Source: an uncultured bacterium
Lineage (GTDB): Bacteria; Cyanobacteriota; Vampirovibrionia; Gastranaerophilales; Gastranaerophilaceae
Length of the DNA stretch: 24,384 bases
Direction of reading: 5' to 3'
NCBI GenBank assembly: GCA_948742005.1
Contig: CAPYQR010000006.1
Coordinates: 1-24,384, forward strand
Numbering within the stretch: position 1 is the first letter of the stretch; each line of letters begins with the position of its first letter. The position numbers were made by a program, and so were the translations under genes. Below the pieces are notes generated by a model. It worked only from the letters and a program-made list of their open reading frames with translations, was not told the DNA's origin and searched no databases. Shown here one piece after another: positions 1-8,666 of this stretch.

Positions 1-555
1 TTCAAAACGCGCAACGACAGTTTGGAAATAGTTAAACAAAACAACCGCAACAATCGCAACGCCCAAACCAAGCGCAGTTGCAATCAACGCTGATGCGATA
101 CCGGTTGCAACAGCGGCAGATTGATTACCTTGGGTTGCTAAATCTTGGAAAGTATAAAGAATTCGCACAACCGTTCCAAACAAACCTAAAAACGGAGCAA
201 CACCGCCTATTGTACCAAGAATGGTTAAATGTCTTTCTAATTTTCTTGTTGCAAGAGATGATGAAATATCATAAGCTCTTGAAAAGCCTGATTTTTGTTC
301 TGTATAAATTCTAAGTGCTTCATCCACCATTTCAGATATAATTCCGCCCAATTGAACAGAAATTCTTTGAGCAGCACCGATATTATTTTTTACAAGAGTT
401 TTTTGCAAGCTCGGAATAAACTCTGATATATTTCTTTCATTTTTTTTGTAATATGCAATTCTATTAACTGCAACATATACAACCAATATAGAGCAGATAA
501 ATATCGGGGTGAGAACCGCCCAATCTTGCGCTATAGCTGTTAATAATAAATTCAT
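1..555 (-). CDS. MotA/TolQ/ExbB-family proton channel protein (partial, runs off left edge)
   Basis: The frame is open from an ATG at 555 to the window edge, giving 185 residues with no stop, so the C-terminus is missing. The visible protein starts MNLLLTAIAQDWAVL and has a membrane helix at about residues 12-30. A cytoplasmic stretch follows, then the family's hallmark region (RKLERHLTILGTIGGVAPFL, then GLFGTVVRI) and a second hydrophobic pair (GIASALIATALGLGVAIVAV). This matches inner-membrane channel subunits that pass protons and energise TonB or TolA. The start has a good ribosome site (AGGGGA about 8 bases upstream). It lies 38 bp downstream of the TonB-like gene on the same strand, so the two are probably cotranscribed; an ExbD partner would be expected just beyond the edge. 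ExbB versus TolQ cannot be decided from this fragment. Confidence 0.9.
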   Translation of the reverse strand, partial: MNLLLTAIAQDWAVLTPIFICSILVVYVAVNRIAYYKKNERNISEFIPSLQKTLVKNNIGAAQRISVQLGGIISEMVDEALRIYTEQKSGFSRAYDISSSLATRKLERHLTILGTIGGVAPFLGLFGTVVRILYTFQDLATQGNQSAAVATGIASALIATALGLGVAIVAVVLFNYFQTVVARFE

Positions 556-593
556 ATTTTATCCCCTTTTTTCTATTTTACTATTAATTAAAA

Positions 594-1835
594 TTATTTT
601 AATTGCGCGCCGTTTAAGACATTGTAATCAAACGTAAATTCAATCGGAACAGATTGTCCTTTGAACTCCGGCGGCAGTGGACGAAATGGCGCTGTTGCTT
701 CAATTGCTGCCATTGCGGCACGGTCTGCCAGTGGTACGCCTGAAGATTTTGAAACTGATTTTGATAACAATCTTCCATCACGCGCAATTGTGAATGTGAT
801 TACAACCCTTTTTGAGCTGTCGCCTTTTGGAGGCGCCCAATTTCTTTTAATTCTTTGTTCCAAATCCCTCATGTAAGGTCCCCAGTTGGGCTGTCTTATT
901 GCATCAATCCCCGGAGTGCCTCTCGGGTTACCGGGGCTTGGATTGCCCGATGTCCCATGCCCTCCTGAACCGCCTGTTCCACGATAAGCCGTAGAACCGC
1001 CACCCGTTGGACGATAAGCAAGATTGCCGCCACCTGATGAACCCGTTCCTGTTTTTGATGCAGAGAATTTAGGAGCTAAATTACTGCCTCCTGAAGTTGA
1101 GCCGCCGCTTGTTGATGGTTTTGTTGCGGTTGTACCTGCTTGAGGTTTATAAGTTGGACCTACGGGAGCTTTTGACGGCGGAACAGTAACCATGAACGGA
1201 CTTTTTGGAGCTGTCGCAAGCTTAGGCGCACTTGGCGCAGTATTTGGTTTAAACGCAGGAACTACTGCAGGCTTTGATGCAACAGGAGCTTTTATTGGCG
1301 CAGGCTTCTTAACGGGAGCCGGTTTTGCCATTGGTTGAGTTTTAGGCTGCGGCTTTGTGACCGTTTTTGGCGGAGTTTGAACCTTTGGCTGTGGTTTTTG
1401 AGCAACTTTTTGAGGCTGCTGCGGTTTTTGCGGCTGTTTTGGCTGTGCTTTTTGCTGATTTTGTGCTTTTGGCGCAGGACTTGGCTCTTGAACAACGCGC
1501 TTAGGGTCATGCTTTCCGCCGGCTCTTGAATCCCTATCCGAACGGTTTGGAGTTTTTTTATTGATTGGTTTTTTTGATTCATTTTGAACCAATTTAAACT
1601 CGACATCTTGAACCATTTTTGGTTTCGGAAGAGAGGGGTTGACCTTTGCTAAAATTGCACCAAAGATAATAAAAATAATTGTTAAAACAACATGGATACC
1701 GACCGAAATCAATAAACCCTGTCCCGGTTGAATTTCATCATAAGTATTGAAAAAATTCGGCATGGATTTTTTAATTTTATTATTATCTTGCATAAGTGAC
1801 TGCTTTATTTCTGTTTTATTTCTAATTTGCGACAT
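594..1835 (-). CDS. TonB-like energy transducer with Pro/Lys- and Gly-rich spacer
   Basis: 413 residues. An N-terminal cytoplasmic stretch of about 40 residues is followed by one membrane helix (about 41-63, LLISVGIHVVLTIIFIIFGA). Next come a long Pro/Lys/Gln-rich spacer (about 95-235), a Gly/Ser-rich stretch (about 235-305) and a C-terminal TonB_C/TolA-type domain (about 315-413). That last domain contains YMRDLEQRIKRNWAPP, an IARDGRL turn and a RAAMAAIEATAPFRPLP segment, all typical of the family. Such proteins span the periplasm and pass the proton-motive force from ExbB/ExbD to outer-membrane partners. The ATG at 1835 has AAAGGA upstream. The ExbB-like gene follows 38 bp downstream. TolA-like function is an alternative, since no receptor or Pal/TolB gene is visible to settle it. 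Confidence 0.85.
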   Translation of the reverse strand: MSQIRNKTEIKQSLMQDNNKIKKSMPNFFNTYDEIQPGQGLLISVGIHVVLTIIFIIFGAILAKVNPSLPKPKMVQDVEFKLVQNESKKPINKKTPNRSDRDSRAGGKHDPKRVVQEPSPAPKAQNQQKAQPKQPQKPQQPQKVAQKPQPKVQTPPKTVTKPQPKTQPMAKPAPVKKPAPIKAPVASKPAVVPAFKPNTAPSAPKLATAPKSPFMVTVPPSKAPVGPTYKPQAGTTATKPSTSGGSTSGGSNLAPKFSASKTGTGSSGGGNLAYRPTGGGSTAYRGTGGSGGHGTSGNPSPGNPRGTPGIDAIRQPNWGPYMRDLEQRIKRNWAPPKGDSSKRVVITFTIARDGRLLSKSVSKSSGVPLADRAAMAAIEATAPFRPLPPEFKGQSVPIEFTFDYNVLNGAQLK

Positions 1836-1905
1836 AATCCTTTGTTTCCAAGATAAATTATTTAATTATTATAAAATAATTTGTATTCCCTGATTGATTA
1901 ATTTT

Positions 1906-2601
1906 TTATTGCGCAGTAAGCGTAATTGGCTGATTAAACAATATATTTATTTCACAATTTGCAGGAATTACAACATCTTCGCCTCTGTCTGCGGCTCTTT
2001 TAATAATTCCCATACCTGCACCTACTGCCGTTCCATACACTGCACCTCTTCCCACAGAACCTCCGGATAAAGCGCCCATTGCCGTTCCCAAAACCGCGCC
2101 CGAACCTGCGCCGATTACCGTATCTTTTGCATATTCTTTAGCGCTGTCTTTTGCAGTTCCGCCTTTTAAAACGCCTGTTGAATCATTTGTCATAATTACG
2201 GCACTGATTGGAATAACATTATTATAAGGTGTTCTTATAATTGTGAATTTAATTGCAGTTTTTGCATTTCTGTTGCCAAAACCTGCTTTTTGATTTTGAA
2301 CCACACTTCCCATCAAAACACTACCCTCAGGTGCGATTAGATGATTGTTATAATAAAAATCATTTGTTAAAATTGCATTAATTGTTTGTCCGACAACAGC
2401 ACTGTTTGAATTAATCTCCTGTGATAAAACAGCTTTTGTAGTAATTCCTGCAGGCACAAACAAAGCATAACCTTGAAGATTTGCATTATTTGTATTTTGA
2501 TTGGGATTTGTAACCTGATAATTAGGAGCGGCAAAACTTTGCTCAAGGCACAAACTTCCTAAAAGCAGGAATAATGTTATTAATAAGACTTTTTTAACCA
2601 T
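1906..2601 (-). CDS. Secreted envelope protein with glycine-zipper segment, function unknown
   Basis: 231 residues with a clear Sec signal peptide (MVKKVLLITLFLLLGSLCL, probable cleavage after SFA at about residue 24). The mature part has a beta-rich domain (about 40-150) with segments such as VLSQEINSNSAVVGQTINA and APEGSVLMGSVVQ. An alanine/glycine-rich helical stretch follows (about 165-200, GAGSGAVLGTAMGALSGGSVG) that resembles a glycine zipper and could associate with membrane. The end is again beta-like (VVIPANCEINILFNQPITL). I do not recognise a named family; the beta domain is loosely reminiscent of TrbI/VirB10-type barrels. The start has a strong ribosome site (TTAGGAG). It is the first gene of the run leading to the TonB and ExbB genes (70 bp gap), so an envelope role is likely. 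No enzyme motif is seen. Confidence 0.7.
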   Translation of the reverse strand: MVKKVLLITLFLLLGSLCLEQSFAAPNYQVTNPNQNTNNANLQGYALFVPAGITTKAVLSQEINSNSAVVGQTINAILTNDFYYNNHLIAPEGSVLMGSVVQNQKAGFGNRNAKTAIKFTIIRTPYNNVIPISAVIMTNDSTGVLKGGTAKDSAKEYAKDTVIGAGSGAVLGTAMGALSGGSVGRGAVYGTAVGAGMGIIKRAADRGEDVVIPANCEINILFNQPITLTAQ

Positions 2602-2653
2602 AAATTCTCCTAATAATCCCCTTATTTAATACATTGTTATTTTATCATATAAA

Positions 2654-2683
2654 ATTTTAACACATTAAAAAAAATATATGCAA
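2654..2683 (-). promoter_or_regulatory. Probable promoter of the envelope/TonB/ExbB cluster
   Basis: Reading the minus strand, a TTGCAT -35 box (2678-2683) is followed by an 18-base spacer and a TAAAAT -10 box (2654-2659). TTAAAA at 17 bases spacing is an equivalent reading. It sits about 50 bases upstream of the start codon at 2601, in the gap after the gene ending at 2705. The surrounding DNA is very AT-rich, so chance matches are easy. Confidence 0.4.
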
Positions 2684-2704
2684 ATTGTTGTAAAATTGTA
2701 ATAA

Positions 2705-3268
2705 TTAAAAATAATATTCCTCATTTAATTGAATAAATAAAGAATCTCTGGAATTAATCCCAACATGCACACCATGTTCGTATTCGCCGCTTGGAACATA
2801 TTGCAGTGAACCACCCCATATATTTCCATATACTTTTCGGGGATGAAAAGATGTATTATAAGAAGCAGGATTTGATAAATTTCCCCCTAAGACATCACTT
2901 CCGTTTGGAAAAATAATATTTCCGTCAATTTCATCTTCAAAGCCGTTTTTTTTGACAATTTTTTTAACTTTAATACTCATTGCAGCATTAACACCTTTTA
3001 TGGGCATTTTTAACATATCAACATAACCAAAAAAAATATCCCCTTTTTCAATTGCCTTTTTTTCCAATACCCACAAATCACTTCCTGCAATAAAATTAAC
3101 AATGCTTCCCTCATCAAGATTATCGGTTGATAAAGGTGTTCTTGTATAAACCTTAATTAATGCGCCTTTTTGAAGATGCGGAATGTAATCACTAGTATTT
3201 TGAGCAAATAAAGGAGCAGAATTTGTAACAAAAATTATTAAAATTGTTAAAATAAACTTTTTAAGCAT
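2705..3268 (-). CDS. Secreted protein of unknown function, similar in plan to the downstream envelope protein
   Basis: 187 residues with a signal peptide (MLKKFILTILIIFVTNSAPL, cleavage probably after FA at about residue 22). The mature protein appears beta-rich: IKVYTRTPLSTDNLDEGSIV, then KGDIFFGYVDMLKMP, then AAMSIKVKKIV. This order (a 'cost/limit' strand, a VG/EG turn, then an I-x-x-G-x-x-x-x-G-x-V strand, then a strand entering an I-x-I core) parallels the first domain of the 231-residue protein next to it. I read the two as distant relatives. It lacks the glycine-zipper segment and has a different C-terminus. No ribosome site is visible before the ATG at 3268. It may belong to the same transcription unit or be separate. 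Function unknown. Confidence 0.65.
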   Translation of the reverse strand: MLKKFILTILIIFVTNSAPLFAQNTSDYIPHLQKGALIKVYTRTPLSTDNLDEGSIVNFIAGSDLWVLEKKAIEKGDIFFGYVDMLKMPIKGVNAAMSIKVKKIVKKNGFEDEIDGNIIFPNGSDVLGGNLSNPASYNTSFHPRKVYGNIWGGSLQYVPSGEYEHGVHVGINSRDSLFIQLNEEYYF

Positions 3269-3274
3269 AATTCA

Positions 3275-3302
3275 ATATTAATGTATTTTTTTAGTTTTTC
3301 AA
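3275..3302 (-). promoter_or_regulatory. Possible promoter giving a leaderless or near-leaderless message
   Basis: On the minus strand TTGAAA (3297-3302) is followed by 16 bases and TAATAT (3275-3280), only 6 bases before the ATG at 3268. If real, transcription would begin at or next to the start codon, which fits the absence of a Shine-Dalgarno sequence. The AT-rich context makes this tentative. Confidence 0.3.
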
Positions 3303-3374
3303 GTATTAAATTGTATGAATTTTCATTAAATTTTAGCAATTTATAATAAAAAAATTTATAATGATTTAACAAAC

Positions 3375-6300
3375 ATGTTTAAAAATATTAAAAACAAAAT
3401 ACAATCACTAAAAATAAGCAAAAGTAATACATTACGCTTTTGTATTGCGGGTTTTTGCGCTTTGTTCGCGGTGATTTTTCTTACATTTTTTATTATTTCA
3501 AAAAATAATTTATCTTACACAATAATAGAAAACACTTTTAATCAGCTTTCGGGTTTAAAATTAGAAATATTAAAACCCGATATGTCGCTTAATTTAAAAG
3601 CTGATGTTAATTTTAAAGCGGATGAGATTAATATTTACAATAAAAATAAAACCGCTAAATTTATTGAAATTAAAAATACACAACTTACCCTTAAGCCGCT
3701 AAATTTAATATTCAAAAAAATTAATATCAAAAAATTAAAAGCAGACAATGTCAAAATCAACATTTCTCAAGATAAAAACGGAAAAATAGAATTTTTTGAA
3801 ATTTTAAAAAACAAAAATCTAAAATTAGACAGCTCTGTCAAAATTACGAAATTTGATTCTGAAATTAAAAATTTCGACTTTAATTTTAATGATAATTTTA
3901 ATACAAAAACAAATGTAAACGTTTCTTTTAAAGATTCAAAAATTAATTTATCAAAAAAGAAAAAAATCTTTGAAGTTTTGCTTTTAGGAACAATTAAAAC
4001 AACAAACAACACCCAAAGCCAAATTTGCGATGTTTCAATTAAAGCAGATTCAAAATATCCTTTTGAAATTGCAAAAAATGGAGATTTAAAACTTGATATA
4101 AAATTAATAAATTTTAATTTAACCGCATTGAACAATATTGCAAAAAAATATATTTCAAAAGATATTTTATCTCTTTATGGAAATTTAAACTTAAATATTC
4201 AAACAGAAAAACAAAATGATGAAAATTATCAAAAATTTTCATCAAAAATCTCAAATTTAAAAATTAAAACAAATGAAAATAAACTCCAAAAAACAATAAT
4301 TCCCTACAAAGAAGATATTTCAGCTCAAGGTTTATTTAACTTTGAAAAAAATAATCTGGAAATTAAAGATTTTAAGCTTACATCAAATGATTTAAATATA
4401 AATACAAAAGGTAAAATTGAAAAAATAATTTCAAAAAAGCCTGATTTGAATTTTGAAGTCAACATTTTAAATACGCAGCTGAACAATTTTGTATATTTAA
4501 TTCCTGATAATACAATTTATTATAATCCAAAAGGAATTCCGACACTTAAAAGGTCAAACTTTTTTGCACTTTTAAACGGTAACATGAATATCAAACTTTT
4601 GCCTTTAAATATTGAGGGAAATTTAAAAGCCGGAAATATTCATATTCCAAACTATCCAAAACCCTCAAAGCAAAATGACCTCAACGTTTATTTTATGAAA
4701 GACAAGGCAAGAATATACACAAGAGTATACACTCCGCAAAACGAATATGTCACAATAGACGGCATATCAAGCCTGGATGATTCGCTTTACGGCAAATACA
4801 GCGTAACTTCAACACCAAAAATTGATTTATCTTTTGCAAAATTATACCTTGTTCCGCTTAAGCAAATAATCGGTTTTGACATAGGACCTGTGCCGATTAT
4901 GGATATTGCAGGATACGGAAACATTGATATTAAAACCCAGGGAACAATTTATGATGCGCAAATTTTTGGTACATTTAAAGCAAACAATGCCAAAGCAAAA
5001 ATTGAAGGGCTTGATGCTCAATTAACAAACGGGGTTTGCGAACTTGTTTTTAACAATAGGGATTTAATTTTTAAAAAAATTCAAGGAAAAATTGAAAACG
5101 CTGATTTTCTTTTAACAGGAAAAGGAAACACCAAAGGCGAGGTTGATTTAACTTCTGATATTAAAAATATCACTACTTCAAACGCACTTAAAATCTTTAA
5201 AAACAGCCTTGTTTCAAAGCCATTCATACCTTTAATTCAAAATATAGCAGCAGCTTCAGGCAAAATGAATGCACAAATTAACCTGAAGGGAATAATAAAA
5301 GATTATGAAGATAAAAATTTCATCAACGATTTAGCGCTTTCGGGAAATATTAATCTTAAAAACAACAAAATCATCTTGCAAAACAATCTAAAAGCAAATT
5401 CAATAAACGGCACATTGAATTTTGGAAACATACAAAAAGCAAATTTTGATTTTAATATCAACAATTCGCGTTTTGCAATTATTCTTAAAGCAAAACAAAG
5501 TCTGGAAAAAATTTCAAAAGGAGAGTATTTCGACTTTGAATCAATGATAGTTTCACCAAAAATTTCATCAAAAGATATTTTAGACGAAATTATATCAAGC
5601 AAATTAATTAATAAAAGCCAAATGACTATATTGAAAAATTTTCAAAACACACAAAATCTTGAATTTTATTCAAAATTAAACTTAATTTCTGCAGGCAGAA
5701 TTTCACTAAGAAATATTGACCTTGCAAATGTCAGAAACAAAGGAGCTTTAAGCTTTTTAAACAACAATAGCGATAAAGACGACAAGATGCTTGATTTAGA
5801 CGGAAATATTAAATTTGAAAACACAAAGATGTTTTTTAACAATATAAACCTTAATATCGGTAAGGGAAATGTTAAAATAACAGGAGATATTGATAAATTT
5901 CTTTCAAAAACGCCTGATTTTAATATCAATGCAGTAATTAATGATGTTTTGCTGGATAATTTTAAAGATATAGTTCCGAACATCAAATTAAACAATTGTG
6001 TTTTAAAAAACGGCAGAATTTATCTTAAACACAATGATTTAAAACTGAATAATATCAATATAAGCTATAATTCAATGCCTGTTTTTGTAAATGCGCAAAT
6101 GAGAGATATATTTAAAAATAAATATCTCAACGCTGATTTTTCAACAATTTTAAATGAAACAACAACAGATAATATCATCAATCCGTTTTTGATTTACCCG
6201 TTAAAAATTAAAGGTGAAATACCCTTATCGGGAAATTTTAGAGGGAAAAGCAATAATTATATAATTGATATTTTTACAAAAATTCCAAAAAATTCAGATA

Positions 6301-7811
6301 TATCGTTCAGCGGGGCAAATATCGGAGATTTGAATTATAATCGCGAAATTTCCGGCAAAATTGAAGTTAATAAAAATATTGCAACGATTTCAAATTTAAA
6401 ACTTGTAAAATATATTACAAACCAAAACAACAAAATCAATCCCTTGACCGCACTAAAAGTCAACGGACAACTAAAGCAGGAAAATAATGATTTATTATAT
6501 AAAAATTTCAAAATTGCAACAATGTCACCAATGAATGTGCGGACTTTAAATATGATTTTTAAAAAATCATTGTTGAAAAAAGGAAATTTTGAATGCGCAA
6601 TTAATTTAGACGGAAATGTTAAAACGCCAAAAATCACAGGAAACGTAAAATTACAAGATTTGGATATTCCTTTGTATGATACAAAAATCAACAACATTGA
6701 TATTAATATTACAGAAAAATTTATTGATGGAATTATTCTTGCGCACAACAAACAAAGCGATTTAAACCTGACTTTCAAAGCGCACAATAAACTAACACCG
6801 CCTTATATTGTTGAAAAAATGAATATTGAATCAAATATTTTAAATATTCAAGATATTTTGAATTCCGCAATTCCACAAAACAAAAAAACAGATATTTCGC
6901 TAAATCCTGAAATTTCAATCAAACCGCAGGATATAACAATCAAAGACGGGCTATTCAGCGTTGTTGATGTAAGTTATAACAATATTAAAGCAAAAAACGT
7001 TAAGGCAAAATTTGATTTTTCAAAAAATATTTTCAATCTGAGAAATCTGATTTTTGAAATCGCAAAAGGAACAATTGAAGGAAGCGGAAAATATAACCTT
7101 GACAATACAATTTTAAATCTTGAAGCAAAAATCAACGATTGCGATTCAAATAATTTGACAAAGGATTTTCTTAATTTAACGGGTCAAATTTACGGCAAAA
7201 TAAACGGTGCAATAAGTTTAAGCGCAAAAGGTTTAAATACTCCCGATAATATAAAAAACATAAAATCAAATGTTGATTTTATTATTTATGATGGAAAAAT
7301 GCCAAAACTAGGCTCTTTGGAATATCTTTTAAGGGCAGGAAACATAATTAAAAACGGGTTATTAAGTTTGTCTTTAAATAATGTAATTCAAATTCTAACA
7401 CCCTACAAGACGGGTGAATTTGAAAAAATCAAAGGAAAACTAACCCTTGGAAACGGCGAAGTTAAAAATCTTGAAATCTTATCGCAAGGAAAAAATTTAA
7501 GCCTTTATTTAGAGGGAAATTACGATATTTTGTCAAATTTTGCGGACATAAAAATATATGGAAAATTATCTCAAAATGTTTCAAATGCACTCGGAACAAT
7601 CGGCAATGCATCAATTATGCAATTTATTGAATCATTAACGCCTAAAAAAGCAAGAAATGAAAAAGACGAGGAATTAAAAATTATTTTAAACAAAATTCCA
7701 AATGTTGAATCACAAACAGGTGAATCTGAATCAAAATATTTCAAAGCGAAAGTCTTAGGAGATATCAACAAAGACAATTATATAAAAAGCTTCAACTGGC
7801 TGCAAGATTAA
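3375..7811 (+). CDS. Giant AsmA/TamB-like envelope protein (1478 aa)
   Basis: The protein has a single N-terminal membrane anchor (about residues 21-42, RFCIAGFCALFAVIFLTFFI). A very long, repetitive beta-strand region follows, rich in Lys, Asn and Ile, with many 'x-GN-I/L-x-I-x-x-x-x-L-x-L-x' units such as SGNINLKNNKIIL and LEGNYDIL. The N-terminal part (INIYNKNKTAKFIEIKNTQ, LKPLNLIFKKINIKKLKADN) and the C-terminal part (about 1240-1478, with YDGKMPKLGSLEYLLRAGNI and GEFEKIKGKLTLGNGEVKNL) resemble the AsmA superfamily and its C-terminal domain. Proteins of this type (AsmA, YhdP, TamB) form long grooved beta structures that carry phospholipid between membranes or aid outer-membrane protein assembly. 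Which of these applies here is inference. The only ATG near the start is at 3375, without a Shine-Dalgarno. It ends with a 4-base tail-to-tail overlap with the YitT-type gene. Confidence 0.85.
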   Translation: MFKNIKNKIQSLKISKSNTLRFCIAGFCALFAVIFLTFFIISKNNLSYTIIENTFNQLSGLKLEILKPDMSLNLKADVNFKADEINIYNKNKTAKFIEIKNTQLTLKPLNLIFKKINIKKLKADNVKINISQDKNGKIEFFEILKNKNLKLDSSVKITKFDSEIKNFDFNFNDNFNTKTNVNVSFKDSKINLSKKKKIFEVLLLGTIKTTNNTQSQICDVSIKADSKYPFEIAKNGDLKLDIKLINFNLTALNNIAKKYISKDILSLYGNLNLNIQTEKQNDENYQKFSSKISNLKIKTNENKLQKTIIPYKEDISAQGLFNFEKNNLEIKDFKLTSNDLNINTKGKIEKIISKKPDLNFEVNILNTQLNNFVYLIPDNTIYYNPKGIPTLKRSNFFALLNGNMNIKLLPLNIEGNLKAGNIHIPNYPKPSKQNDLNVYFMKDKARIYTRVYTPQNEYVTIDGISSLDDSLYGKYSVTSTPKIDLSFAKLYLVPLKQIIGFDIGPVPIMDIAGYGNIDIKTQGTIYDAQIFGTFKANNAKAKIEGLDAQLTNGVCELVFNNRDLIFKKIQGKIENADFLLTGKGNTKGEVDLTSDIKNITTSNALKIFKNSLVSKPFIPLIQNIAAASGKMNAQINLKGIIKDYEDKNFINDLALSGNINLKNNKIILQNNLKANSINGTLNFGNIQKANFDFNINNSRFAIILKAKQSLEKISKGEYFDFESMIVSPKISSKDILDEIISSKLINKSQMTILKNFQNTQNLEFYSKLNLISAGRISLRNIDLANVRNKGALSFLNNNSDKDDKMLDLDGNIKFENTKMFFNNINLNIGKGNVKITGDIDKFLSKTPDFNINAVINDVLLDNFKDIVPNIKLNNCVLKNGRIYLKHNDLKLNNINISYNSMPVFVNAQMRDIFKNKYLNADFSTILNETTTDNIINPFLIYPLKIKGEIPLSGNFRGKSNNYIIDIFTKIPKNSDISFSGANIGDLNYNREISGKIEVNKNIATISNLKLVKYITNQNNKINPLTALKVNGQLKQENNDLLYKNFKIATMSPMNVRTLNMIFKKSLLKKGNFECAINLDGNVKTPKITGNVKLQDLDIPLYDTKINNIDINITEKFIDGIILAHNKQSDLNLTFKAHNKLTPPYIVEKMNIESNILNIQDILNSAIPQNKKTDISLNPEISIKPQDITIKDGLFSVVDVSYNNIKAKNVKAKFDFSKNIFNLRNLIFEIAKGTIEGSGKYNLDNTILNLEAKINDCDSNNLTKDFLNLTGQIYGKINGAISLSAKGLNTPDNIKNIKSNVDFIIYDGKMPKLGSLEYLLRAGNIIKNGLLSLSLNNVIQILTPYKTGEFEKIKGKLTLGNGEVKNLEILSQGKNLSLYLEGNYDILSNFADIKIYGKLSQNVSNALGTIGNASIMQFIESLTPKKARNEKDEELKIILNKIPNVESQTGESESKYFKAKVLGDINKDNYIKSFNWLQD

Positions 7812-8644
7812 TGGCTTTTTTTATATCTTCTTCCGTAAACTTCGTGAATATTTTCAATCGCAATAAAAGCATTTTCATCAACTGCAAAAATAAGCTCTTT
7901 TAATTTATTTAATTCAATTCTGGGAATTATGCAATAAACCATTATTTTTTTACTTTGCGAATAACCACCCTGCGCTTCTAAATAAGTTACTGTTTTATTT
8001 AATTCTTTAATAATTGCCTGACCAAGTTCATATCCTTTGTCGGTAATAATTCTTATTGATTTTTCTTCAGATAAACCTTGAACAACCATATCTATAACTT
8101 TATATGCAATAATATAAGTCAGCGTTGAATACATCGCTTTTTCCCAGCCGTACAAAAAACCTGCTGATGCAAAAATAAAAACGTTAAAAAACATTATAAT
8201 TTCACCAACGGAGTATGGATATTTTTTAGTAATTTTAATTGCCAAAATCTCCGTTCCATCCATACAAGCATTGTTTTTCAAAACCAAACCCACACCAAAG
8301 CCCAAAAAAGCTCCGCCAAAGCACGATGCAAGCAAAAGATCGTGTGTTACGGGATTTATATATTTGCTTATAAAATTAACAAACAAAGATAACATCGCAA
8401 CAGAATACAAAGCACTTAAGACAAATTTTTTACCAAATTCATTTAAAGCAAGTAAAACAAACGGTAAATTAAGAACAGTTAAAATAATACCTAAGTTGAA
8501 TTTTGTTAAATAGCTTGCCATCATTGAAATTCCGACAATTCCGCCATCAATAATGTTATTTGGAACTAAAAAAATCTCAAGTGAAAATGCTGCAAAAAAA
8601 GCGCCTGTTGTAAGGAAAATTAATTTAAATAAAATATCTTTCAT
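7808..8644 (-). CDS. YitT-family membrane protein (DUF161 + DUF2179)
   Basis: 278 residues. The N-terminal two thirds carry five or six membrane segments with the family features PNNIIDGGIVGISMM near residue 28 and FGGAFLGFGVGLVLKNNACM near residue 110, followed by DGTEILAI. The C-terminal part (about 195-275) is the soluble DUF2179-type domain, with IRIITDKGYELGQAI, then YSQSKKIMVYCII and ENIHEVYGRRYKK. The molecular role of this widespread family is not firmly established. The gene converges on the AsmA-like gene, the two stop codons sharing TTAA at 7808-7811. It diverges from the solute-binding gene with only 22 bases between start codons. No ribosome site is visible. Confidence 0.9.
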   Translation of the reverse strand: MKDILFKLIFLTTGAFFAAFSLEIFLVPNNIIDGGIVGISMMASYLTKFNLGIILTVLNLPFVLLALNEFGKKFVLSALYSVAMLSLFVNFISKYINPVTHDLLLASCFGGAFLGFGVGLVLKNNACMDGTEILAIKITKKYPYSVGEIIMFFNVFIFASAGFLYGWEKAMYSTLTYIIAYKVIDMVVQGLSEEKSIRIITDKGYELGQAIIKELNKTVTYLEAQGGYSQSKKIMVYCIIPRIELNKLKELIFAVDENAFIAIENIHEVYGRRYKKSH

Positions 8645-8666
8645 AGATTTATGATAAAATAATTAT

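Noticed and set aside
3767..6787. Several long antisense frames inside the giant AsmA-like gene
   Set aside because: They arise from the AT-rich codon bias of the sense gene, are mutually disconnected, and show no domain or ribosome site.
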